Shown here: one piece after another, positions 1 through 6,900 of the stretch | Layout: each line of letters opens with the position of its first letter | Numbering within the stretch: the first letter of the stretch is position 1 | Assembly: GCA_016294165.1 (NCBI GenBank) | Contig: JAEDCM010000001.1 | Location: 1-64,000 of the forward strand | DNA from: Anaeroplasmataceae bacterium | GTDB taxonomy: Bacteria; Bacillota_I; Bacilli_A; Acholeplasmatales; JAEDCM01 | Direction: 5' to 3' | DNA length: 64,000 bases | Made by a program: the position numbers and the translations under genes | Notes under the pieces: generated by a model | What the model saw: the letters and a program-made list of their open reading frames with translations, nothing else | Told to the model about the DNA's origin: nothing | Database searches by the model: none

Positions 1-813
1 AACCCTGATGAAGTAGTAGCAATGGGTGCTGCAATTCAAGGTGGAGTTTTAACTGGAGATGTTAAAGATGTATTATTATTAGACGTTACACCACTTTCAT
101 TAGGAATTGAGACTTTAGGTGGAGTATTTACTAAATTAATTGAAAGAAATACTACAATTCCAACATCTAAATCACAAGTATTCTCAACTGCTGCTGATAA
201 CCAACCTGCTGTAGATATCCATGTTTTACAAGGTGAAAGATCAATGGCAAGCGATAATAAAACATTAGGAAGATTCCAATTAGGAGATATTCCACCAGCA
301 CCACGTGGAGTACCACAAATCGAAGTTAAATTTGACATCGATGCTAATGGTATTGTAAATGTTAGTGCTAAGGATTTAGGTACTGGTAAATTACAAACTA
401 TTACAATTACTGGTGGTTCAGGATTATCTGATGCTGAAATCGATAAGATGGTAAAAGAAGCCGAAGAAAATGCTGAAGCAGATAAGAAACGTAAAGAAAA
501 AGCTGATTTAGTAAATGATGCAAATAACTTAATCTTTGCAGCTAATAAAGCTTTAGATGATTTAAAGGATAATGCAACTGAACAAGAAAAGACAGAAGTT
601 CAAGAAGCAATTAAAGAATTAGAAGATGCATTAAGCAAAGACGATGTTGAATTAATTAAAGCTAAGAAGGAAAACTTAGAACAAAAAGCTCAAGGTGTTG
701 CAACAAAAGCATACCAACAAGCACAACAAGCTCAACAAGCTCAAACTGATGATACAAGTGATAATAAAAATAAAGATGATATCATTGATGCTGATTTTGA
801 GGATGTAAATTAA
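1..813 (+). CDS. dnaK: Chaperone DnaK (Hsp70), C-terminal part
   Basis: This is the 3' part of a gene that begins before the window; 270 residues are visible and the frame is open to base 1. The first residues (NPDEVVAMGAAIQGG) are the end of the Hsp70 ATPase domain, followed by DVTPLSLGIET at the linker and substrate-binding domain, then the helical lid and a Gln/Asp-rich tail. DnaK is the cytosolic ATP-dependent chaperone that works with DnaJ and GrpE. dnaJ follows 39 bp downstream in the same direction, the usual order. The heat-shock operon promoter, hrcA and grpE would lie upstream of the window, and no CIRCE element is visible here. Confidence 0.98.
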   Translation, partial: NPDEVVAMGAAIQGGVLTGDVKDVLLLDVTPLSLGIETLGGVFTKLIERNTTIPTSKSQVFSTAADNQPAVDIHVLQGERSMASDNKTLGRFQLGDIPPAPRGVPQIEVKFDIDANGIVNVSAKDLGTGKLQTITITGGSGLSDAEIDKMVKEAEENAEADKKRKEKADLVNDANNLIFAANKALDDLKDNATEQEKTEVQEAIKELEDALSKDDVELIKAKKENLEQKAQGVATKAYQQAQQAQQAQTDDTSDNKNKDDIIDADFEDVN

Positions 814-852
814 GGGTAGTTTCGACTACCCTCTATTGTAGAGGTGATTTAA

Positions 853-1959
853 ATGGCTGAAAAAAGAGATTATTATGAGGTATTAGGTGTCCCTAAAACA
901 GCTACAGCTGAAGAAATAAAAAAAGCTTACCGTACTTTAGCTAAAAAATATCATCCTGATATTTCTAAGGAAGAAAATGCTGAGGAAAAATTTAAAGAGG
1001 TTCAAGCTGCATATGATTGCTTAAGTGACGAAACAAAAAGAAAACAATATGATCAATTTGGACATAATGCAGAAAATATGAATCAAGGCTTCGGTGGATT
1101 TGAAGGCGGTTTTGGTGGATTTGAAGATATCTTTAGTTCATTCTTTGGTGGTGGAGCTAGACGTCAATCACGTTCTAATAGAGCGGTTAAGGGTGATGAT
1201 TTAGAAAGAATCATGACACTAGATTTTGAAGAAGCTATCTTTGGATGTAAAAAGAAAATTAATGTTACAATCAATGAGGAATGTAGCCAATGTGGTGGAA
1301 CTGGAGCATTTTCTAAAAATGATATTCACACCTGTGAAAGATGTCAGGGAAGTGGATATGTAACAATCGAGCAACGTACATTTATAGGTATTACAAGAAC
1401 TCAATCTGTATGTCCAAAATGTGGAGGACGTGGTCAAGAAATTACTCGTAAATGTGAAAAGTGTAATGGAAAAGGTAAGAACAAACGCAATAAGGACATT
1501 GATGTAAATGTTCCTGCTGGAGTAGATACTGGTCTTCAAATGTGCTTAGAAGGTTATGGTGATGCTGGAAGTAATGGTGGACCAAATGGTGATTTGTATA
1601 TTAGATTTAAGGTAAAACCTCATAACTTATTTGTTCGTGATGGCGATACTATTAGTCTTGAAATTCCTATTAGCTTTACACAAGCAGCGTTAGGAGATAC
1701 AATTGAGGTTCCAACTCCATATGGTGACGTCAAATTAAAGATTCCACAAGGAACACAGAGTGGTTCGAAATTCCGTTTGAAGGAAAAGGGTGTTTCTAAT
1801 GTTAGAAGTGGAAGAAAAGGTGACCAAATTGTTATTGCAAAGGTTGTAACACCTACTAATCTAACAAATGATGAAAAGAAATTACTTGAAGAATTAGGCA
1901 AGGTTGAAAAGAAGGCTAAACAATCACCTTGGGAAAAATTTAAGAGTATGTTCAAATAA
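853..1959 (+). CDS. dnaJ: Chaperone protein DnaJ (Hsp40)
   Basis: Full-length 368-aa type I DnaJ. It has an N-terminal J domain with the HPD motif at residues 34-36, a Gly/Phe-rich stretch at about 77-100, and four CxxCxGxG zinc-finger repeats starting at Cys144, Cys161, Cys187 and Cys201. A C-terminal substrate-binding domain follows. It stimulates DnaK ATP hydrolysis and delivers unfolded clients. The start is set by a GAGGTGAT ribosome site just upstream of the ATG. It is the last gene of the dnaK operon: a strong hairpin terminator follows directly. Nothing unusual in length or motifs. Confidence 0.98.
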   Translation: MAEKRDYYEVLGVPKTATAEEIKKAYRTLAKKYHPDISKEENAEEKFKEVQAAYDCLSDETKRKQYDQFGHNAENMNQGFGGFEGGFGGFEDIFSSFFGGGARRQSRSNRAVKGDDLERIMTLDFEEAIFGCKKKINVTINEECSQCGGTGAFSKNDIHTCERCQGSGYVTIEQRTFIGITRTQSVCPKCGGRGQEITRKCEKCNGKGKNKRNKDIDVNVPAGVDTGLQMCLEGYGDAGSNGGPNGDLYIRFKVKPHNLFVRDGDTISLEIPISFTQAALGDTIEVPTPYGDVKLKIPQGTQSGSKFRLKEKGVSNVRSGRKGDQIVIAKVVTPTNLTNDEKKLLEELGKVEKKAKQSPWEKFKSMFK

Positions 1960-1963
1960 GGTT

Positions 1964-1990
1964 AAACTGACATTTATATGTCAGTTTTTT
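1964..1990 (+). terminator. Rho-independent terminator after dnaJ
   Basis: A perfect 10-bp stem (AAACTGACAT / ATGTCAGTTT) with a TTAT loop runs into a T tract. It ends the dnaK-dnaJ transcript. Confidence 0.9.
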
Positions 1991-2018
1991 AATATTTACA
2001 AACATTTTTTTCATTTAT

Positions 2019-2047
2019 TTTACATTTTTTTAAAAAAAGTGTATAAT
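2019..2047 (+). promoter_or_regulatory. Consensus sigma-A promoter reading toward the GGDEF gene
   Basis: TTTACA (2019-2024), a 17-bp spacer and TATAAT (2042-2047). No gene starts close by. The next plus-strand gene begins at 2254, so a transcript from here would run antisense through the tRNA-Leu gene before reaching the diguanylate cyclase. Confidence 0.55.
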
Positions 2048-2061
2048 GGGTGTGTAAAAAG

Positions 2062-2090
2062 AAAAAAAGTCCTGATACTTTAGTATCAAG
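2062..2090 (-). terminator. Terminator of the tRNA-Leu transcript
   Basis: On the minus strand an 8-bp hairpin (CTTGATAC / GTATCAGG, with one G-U pair) with a TAAA loop is followed by a T tract. The wobble pair forms only in the minus-strand RNA, which fixes the orientation. Confidence 0.8.
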
Positions 2091-2104
2091 ACCAATATTT
2101 CATA

Positions 2105-2191
2105 TGGTCCCCAAGGCCGGAGTCGAACCGGCACGGCATCGCTGCCGCGGGATTTTGAGTCCCGTGCGTCTACCAATTTCACCACTTGGGG
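2105..2191 (-). tRNA. tRNA-Leu (anticodon CAA)
   Basis: An 87-nt tRNA with a 7-bp acceptor stem (CCCCAAG / CTTGGGG), a CGGGA/TCCCG anticodon stem and a CTCAAAA loop giving anticodon CAA. It has a long class II variable arm as expected for leucine, and a GCCGG TTCGACT CCGGC T arm. The 3' CCA is encoded (TGG at 2105-2107 on the plus strand). It is flanked by its own promoter and terminator, so it appears to be a single-gene unit. Confidence 0.95.
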
Positions 2192-2206
2192 ATGAACTTC
2201 TATGTG

Positions 2207-2235
2207 ATTTTATCACTTTTTATTGTTAAAATCAA
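2207..2235 (-). promoter_or_regulatory. Promoter of tRNA-Leu
   Basis: On the minus strand TTGATT, a 17-bp spacer and TAAAAT, with the -10 box 15 nt before the first base of the tRNA. It overlaps the region just upstream of the plus-strand GGDEF gene. Confidence 0.65.
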
Positions 2236-2253
2236 TAACAAAGGAGAATTATT

Positions 2254-3315
2254 ATGAACAAAAACGATAATATATTATCAAAACATCGTAATAACATTAC
2301 TAATTTAGCCATTATTTTTTCTATTAACCTTTTTTCAATTGAAGTATTATATTTTGTTATTTATTTATTAAAAAGTGATCTTGGAAATATAAGCTTATAT
2401 ATATGTGTTAGAATGATCTTACCTTTGTTTGTTAACTTTATATCAATTTTCGTGATAAAAAGTTTTTTAAATAAATCAATCCCTGAAAGAAAAAAGAATT
2501 ATTTAAGTGTATTAGCCATAATGATTCCATCGATTATGACAATTATTGTTCATAATTATTTTTCACAGGTTATCTTTGTTTTATTAATTCCTTTGATTCT
2601 TTCTTCAGTCTTTGCAAGTAAAAGAATTATCTTAGATTTTTTTATTATCTCTTTTATTTGTATCGTAAGCTTATTTTTTTATGAATATTTTAATTTTGAT
2701 TTAGATTTAATTGATTTATCTGTAGATTACTTGATTTCAGTTACTATTTTTGTTGGAATCTTCTTAACAATTAATTATATTATCTATTATCAAAAAGCAA
2801 AGAATGTTGAAATATCTGATATTTTAATCAAACAAAATGAATTGGTTGAAAGATTGAAATTGGATTCTTTAACAGGACTTTACAATAATGGAAGCATTAG
2901 AGAAAGCATTAAAGAAGCCGTTGAATCTAATAGTAAAATTCATTTTGCAATTTTAGATCTTGATGATTTTAAATCGATTAATGATACCTACGGCCACACA
3001 ATTGGTGACGATGTATTAAAGAAATTGGCTGAAATTATTAGAATTAACATCAATCCAAATATAACAGCTGCAAGATATGGTGGAGAAGAATTTGCTTTAT
3101 TATTTATCGATATGGAAACAGAAGATTGTTATGAGATAGTGGATAATATTTTAAGAAGTTTTAGGGAAGTTAATTTTGGATTCTATTGCACATTTAGCTG
3201 TGGCTTAGCAAGATGTAATAAAAATAAACGATATGTTGAAGGTATTATTAATATAGCTGATAATGCTTTATATGATGCAAAAGAACAAGGCAAGAATCGT
3301 ATCGTTGTTATATAA
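2254..3315 (+). CDS. Membrane-anchored diguanylate cyclase (GGDEF domain)
   Basis: The 353-aa protein has about six hydrophobic segments in residues 15-190, a short linker, then a complete GGDEF domain. The active-site signature reads RYGGEEF (GGEEF at residues 276-280), a competent variant, and the metal-binding ILDLDDF motif and NDTYGH are present. It should make cyclic di-GMP from two GTP at the cytoplasmic face. The RxxD inhibitory site that normally precedes the signature is absent, so product inhibition may be weak. The membrane part may sense an unknown signal. A good AAGGAGAA ribosome site precedes the ATG. No EAL/HD-GYP partner is in the window. Confidence 0.9.
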   Translation: MNKNDNILSKHRNNITNLAIIFSINLFSIEVLYFVIYLLKSDLGNISLYICVRMILPLFVNFISIFVIKSFLNKSIPERKKNYLSVLAIMIPSIMTIIVHNYFSQVIFVLLIPLILSSVFASKRIILDFFIISFICIVSLFFYEYFNFDLDLIDLSVDYLISVTIFVGIFLTINYIIYYQKAKNVEISDILIKQNELVERLKLDSLTGLYNNGSIRESIKEAVESNSKIHFAILDLDDFKSINDTYGHTIGDDVLKKLAEIIRININPNITAARYGGEEFALLFIDMETEDCYEIVDNILRSFREVNFGFYCTFSCGLARCNKNKRYVEGIINIADNALYDAKEQGKNRIVVI

Positions 3316-3333
3316 TTAAAAAATATAAAAAAA

Positions 3334-3362
3334 TTTACAATATTATAATTTAATTTTATAAA
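3334..3362 (+). promoter_or_regulatory. Putative promoter of the DUF1905/C39-like gene
   Basis: TTTACA (3334-3339), 17 bp, TATAAA (3357-3362). A further TATAAT at 3371 lacks a matching -35 box. Confidence 0.5.
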
Positions 3363-3400
3363 TTATATGTTATAATTAGTGCTAGGATTGGTGATATCTT

Positions 3401-4054
3401 ATGAAATATACATTTAGAGAAGTGATTTCAGCAAGTGGTCGTATGGCATATGTTGAGATACCATTTAATGTTTGGACAGTATGTAAGAAACAAGGAATGC
3501 TTAAAGTAAGTGTAAATGTTGAATCTGAAGAAGCATTTGAAACTCAATTAATTCCAAAGGGACAAGGAATATATCTTATTCCACTGATTGCTTCAGTCGC
3601 AAATAAATATTATCCAAAAGAGGTTTTGGTTAGTTTTGAGATTATTGAAGCAGTTGGTCAAAAAGAAGAAGATGGAATTGATACAACAAAGCATGATATA
3701 AAGGCAAATTTCGAGCTAATTAAGGAGCCTTCAAAGGGTTATTCAGGAGTGGCTTGTATCGCAATGCTTACCGGAATTCCTTTTAATGAAGTGCTAAGAG
3801 TTATGCGCGTTGATAAGCATCAGGTTACTATTCAAGATATTATGGATGTTCTAGATTATTATAAGATTGAGCATGCTGGGAAAATTATTTATCAAATTGT
3901 TCAATTACCTAAGCTTTGCATCATTTATAAAAAGAAAAATAAGAAGAATCATTTCTTAATTCATTTTGCTGGAAAGTATTACGATCCAACGGATGGAATG
4001 CTAGATTTAGTAGATAAAGAAACATTTATTGGATTCTTAGAAGTATATGAATAA
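3401..4054 (+). CDS. DUF1905-like domain fused to a C39-like cysteine peptidase fold
   Basis: A 217-aa soluble protein with two parts. Residues 1-85 look like a DUF1905 beta-barrel (RMAYVEIPF..., then IPKGQGIYLIPL). Residues 110-217 resemble the papain-like C39 peptidase fold: a SGVACIAML helix carrying Cys119, then NHFLIHFAGKYYDPTDG with candidate His184/His188 and Asp195. The Cys-His-Asp order is right for a thiol peptidase, but the usual Gln before the Cys is not obvious. No signal peptide or membrane segment is seen, so it is probably cytosolic. It stands alone between its own promoter and terminator. Both domain calls are by pattern; substrate unknown. Confidence 0.55.
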   Translation: MKYTFREVISASGRMAYVEIPFNVWTVCKKQGMLKVSVNVESEEAFETQLIPKGQGIYLIPLIASVANKYYPKEVLVSFEIIEAVGQKEEDGIDTTKHDIKANFELIKEPSKGYSGVACIAMLTGIPFNEVLRVMRVDKHQVTIQDIMDVLDYYKIEHAGKIIYQIVQLPKLCIIYKKKNKKNHFLIHFAGKYYDPTDGMLDLVDKETFIGFLEVYE

Positions 4055-4075
4055 AGGCTTTTTGCCTTTTTTCTT
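4053..4075 (+). terminator. Terminator
   Basis: Short AAAGGC / GCCTTT hairpin followed by a T-rich tail, overlapping the end of the upstream gene. Confidence 0.7.
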
Positions 4076-4092
4076 ATGTAAGGAGGAACTTT

Positions 4093-5304
4093 ATGATTTC
4101 ATTAGAAAAGTTTATGGAAGCCTCAAAAATTATTAAGCAGGTTTCCAATGAAACAAAACTTGTTTATAGTGAATTTTTTAGCAACGAAACTGGAAATAAA
4201 GTTTATTTTAAACCAGAAAACATGCAATTTACAGGTGCTTATAAATTAAGAGGTGCCTATTATAAAATAAGCACATTAAGCAAAGAAAAGCGCGATAAAG
4301 GATTGATTACGGCATCTGCGGGGAATCATGCTCAGGGTGTGGCTTATGCGGCTAAGGTTTTTAATGCTAAAGCGATAATTGTTATGCCAACAGGTACACC
4401 ATTGATTAAGATCAACCGCACTAGAAGTTATGGTGCAACCGTAATCTTACATGGTGATGTCTATGATGAGGCGTATCAATATGCATGTCAATTAGCTCTA
4501 AAGGAAGGATACACATTTATTCATCCATTTAATGATTTGGATGTTGCATGTGGACAAGCATCGGTGGCTGTTGAGATAATTGAAGAATTAAAGGATGTAG
4601 ATTATATTTTATGTCCAATTGGTGGTGGTGGACTTTGTGCAGGTGTATCAATGTTTGCCAAACTAATAAATAAAAATATAAAAGTAATTGGTGTTGAACC
4701 AATTGGTGCTAATTGTATGCAGGAATCAATTAGACAAAACAAGGTTGTAACGCTAGAAAGTGTTAACACGATTGCGGATGGAACAGCTGTAAAAACACCT
4801 GGTGACTTGGTTTTTCCAATTATCCGTGATAATGTTGATGAGATTATTACCGTATCTGATGAAGAATTAATTTTATGCTTCTTAGATATGATTGAAAATC
4901 ATAAAATGATTGTTGAGAACTCAGGATTACTAACCGTTGCTGCTTTAAGACATTTAGATTGCAAGAATAAAAAAATTGTTTCTATTTTAAGTGGTGGAAA
5001 TATGGATGTAATTACGATGTCTTCAATGGTTCAAAATGGATTAATTCAAAGAGGAAGAATTTTTAGTGTTTCTTGCCTATTACCTGATAAACCGGGAGAA
5101 TTAGAAAAAATTGCAGGAGTTATTGCTCGAGCAAAAGGTAATGTAATTAAGCTAGATCATAATCAATTTGTCAATGTTAATCGTCTTGCACAAGTTGAAT
5201 TGCGCATTACCATCGAAGCGTTTGGCCTAGATCATAAAGCGGAAATAGTTAAAGCCTTGGAGGTCAATGGATATAAACCATTGGTCAAGAGAACACATTT
5301 ATAG
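4093..5304 (+). CDS. ilvA: Threonine ammonia-lyase (threonine deaminase) with ACT domain
   Basis: A PLP-dependent fold-type II enzyme of 403 aa converting L-threonine to 2-oxobutanoate and ammonia. The PLP lysine is in AYKLRGAYY (Lys51), and the glycine-rich phosphate loop is GGGGLCAG. A C-terminal ACT domain (about 330-403) suggests allosteric control by an amino acid. The single ACT domain and length fit the short 'ilvA_1Cterm' class shared by biosynthetic and catabolic enzymes. An AAGGAGGA site precedes the ATG. The hydrogenase gene follows after 12 bp, so the two are probably cotranscribed, which would fit fermentative threonine breakdown. No other ilv genes are nearby. Confidence 0.93.
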   Translation: MISLEKFMEASKIIKQVSNETKLVYSEFFSNETGNKVYFKPENMQFTGAYKLRGAYYKISTLSKEKRDKGLITASAGNHAQGVAYAAKVFNAKAIIVMPTGTPLIKINRTRSYGATVILHGDVYDEAYQYACQLALKEGYTFIHPFNDLDVACGQASVAVEIIEELKDVDYILCPIGGGGLCAGVSMFAKLINKNIKVIGVEPIGANCMQESIRQNKVVTLESVNTIADGTAVKTPGDLVFPIIRDNVDEIITVSDEELILCFLDMIENHKMIVENSGLLTVAALRHLDCKNKKIVSILSGGNMDVITMSSMVQNGLIQRGRIFSVSCLLPDKPGELEKIAGVIARAKGNVIKLDHNQFVNVNRLAQVELRITIEAFGLDHKAEIVKALEVNGYKPLVKRTHL

Positions 5305-5316
5305 GAGGAATATAAA

Positions 5317-6822
5317 ATGAAAGAAACATATACATCAGTTATAAATATTCGTAGAAGAGTTTTTGCGGAGGTTGCTAAATTAGCATATGAAGGTGGAGAT
5401 TATTCTAGAATTGAATTCTTACCTTATAAAATTTTGCCAGGAGAATTAGCAACATATCGTGAAAGTATTTTCCTTGAAAGAGCAATTATTGGGGAAAGAT
5501 TACGTTTAGCAATTGGCCTACCATTAAGACCAATTAGTGAGCACGCCCCAATTTCTGACGGAATTGTTGAAAGCGCAATTGCGCAAAAATATTATGATGA
5601 ACCACTTGTAAATATCATTAAATTTGCATGTCATTCATGCCCATCAAATTCTTATTTTGTAACAAGTGCTTGTGAGACGTGTTTAGCTCATCCTTGTATC
5701 AATGTTTGTCCAAAGAATGCTATAAGTATTGTTAATGGGAAGAGTTTTATTGATCAAGAAAAATGTATTAAATGTGGTAAATGTAAGGAAGCATGTCCAT
5801 ATGGAGCCATCATCAAAAGAGAAAGACCATGTGAAAAAGCGTGTGGTATGGATGCCATTAAATCTGATGAAGCCGGAAGAGCAATGATTGACTATGATAA
5901 ATGCGTTTCATGTGGAATGTGTATTGTAAACTGTCCATTTGGAGCAATTGCGGACAAATCACAGATTTTCCAATTAATTCATTCAATCAAACAAGGAGAT
6001 CGTGTAATTGCAATTATGGCGCCAGCCTATGTTGGTCAATTTGGGCCAAATGTTACACCAGATAAAATTCAATCTGCTATGAAGCAGTTAGGCTTTGATA
6101 GTGTTGTTGAGGTTGCAATTGGAGCGGATTTATGTACAATTGAAGAGGCTCATGACTTCTTAAAAAATGTTCCAGAAAACTTAAAATTTATGGCTACAAG
6201 CTGTTGCCCATCATGGAGTGTAATGGCTAAAAAATTATATCCAGAATTTAAACAAAACATTTCAATGGCTTTAACGCCAATGGTTTTAACTGCCAGACTT
6301 CAAAAGAAGGAGCATAAAAATTGTAAAATTGTCTTTGTTGGACCATGCTCAGCTAAAAAACTAGAAGCAAGTCGTAAATCAATCAGAAGTGATGTTGATT
6401 TTGTTTTAACTTTTGAAGAGCTAATGGGTATGTTTGAGGCCAAGAATATTGATTTAAATAATCTAGAAGTAGATCGCTTAGAGGATAATACAACGGCTGC
6501 TGGACGTGGATTTGCTGTTGGCGGTGGAGTTGCAAAAGCAGTTGTTGATGCGGTTAAACGTATTGCACCAGATAGAGAAGTCAAGGTTGCATGTGCAATG
6601 GGATTACATGAGTGCCGTAAGATGCTACAATTAGCTAAAGCAGGAAAATATGATGGTTATTTATTAGAAGGTATGGCATGCCCTAATGGATGCGTAAGTG
6701 GTGCTGGAACTCTTGAACAACCTAAAAAATCCGCAAATAATGTTAATAAGTATATGCAAAAGGCTGATAAGAGTAATGCTTTAGATTCTGAATACAGTAT
6801 TACCTTGAATTTATTAGATTAG
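5317..6822 (+). CDS. Monomeric [FeFe] hydrogenase (group B-like)
   Basis: A 501-aa enzyme with N-terminal [4Fe-4S] clusters (CETCLAHPCINVCP, CIKCGKCKEACP, CVSCGMCIVNCP) and a C-terminal H-cluster domain. The three H-cluster motifs are TSCCPSW, GPCSAKKLE and EGMACPNGCVSGAG. They are close to the canonical TSCCPxW, PCxxKKxE and ExMACxxGCxxGGG. It should reduce protons with ferredoxin electrons or oxidise H2. The arrangement matches the single-subunit B-type family common in fermenters. It follows ilvA by 12 bp and precedes ppdK. The HydE/F/G maturases it needs are not in this window. A 2[4Fe-4S] ferredoxin at 62.5 kb could be its partner. Confidence 0.92.
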   Translation: MKETYTSVINIRRRVFAEVAKLAYEGGDYSRIEFLPYKILPGELATYRESIFLERAIIGERLRLAIGLPLRPISEHAPISDGIVESAIAQKYYDEPLVNIIKFACHSCPSNSYFVTSACETCLAHPCINVCPKNAISIVNGKSFIDQEKCIKCGKCKEACPYGAIIKRERPCEKACGMDAIKSDEAGRAMIDYDKCVSCGMCIVNCPFGAIADKSQIFQLIHSIKQGDRVIAIMAPAYVGQFGPNVTPDKIQSAMKQLGFDSVVEVAIGADLCTIEEAHDFLKNVPENLKFMATSCCPSWSVMAKKLYPEFKQNISMALTPMVLTARLQKKEHKNCKIVFVGPCSAKKLEASRKSIRSDVDFVLTFEELMGMFEAKNIDLNNLEVDRLEDNTTAAGRGFAVGGGVAKAVVDAVKRIAPDREVKVACAMGLHECRKMLQLAKAGKYDGYLLEGMACPNGCVSGAGTLEQPKKSANNVNKYMQKADKSNALDSEYSITLNLLD

Positions 6823-6825
6823 TTA

Positions 6826-6855
6826 TTGACATTTATTGATTAAAGGTAATAAAAT
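6826..6855 (+). promoter_or_regulatory. Promoter of ppdK
   Basis: TTGACA (6826-6831), 18 bp, TAAAAT (6850-6855), starting 4 nt after the hydrogenase stop codon. It gives ppdK an independent start. Confidence 0.65.
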
Positions 6856-6900
6856 TAGATTATCTGAACGTTTTAATGCATATATTAAGGAGTTGTTAAA

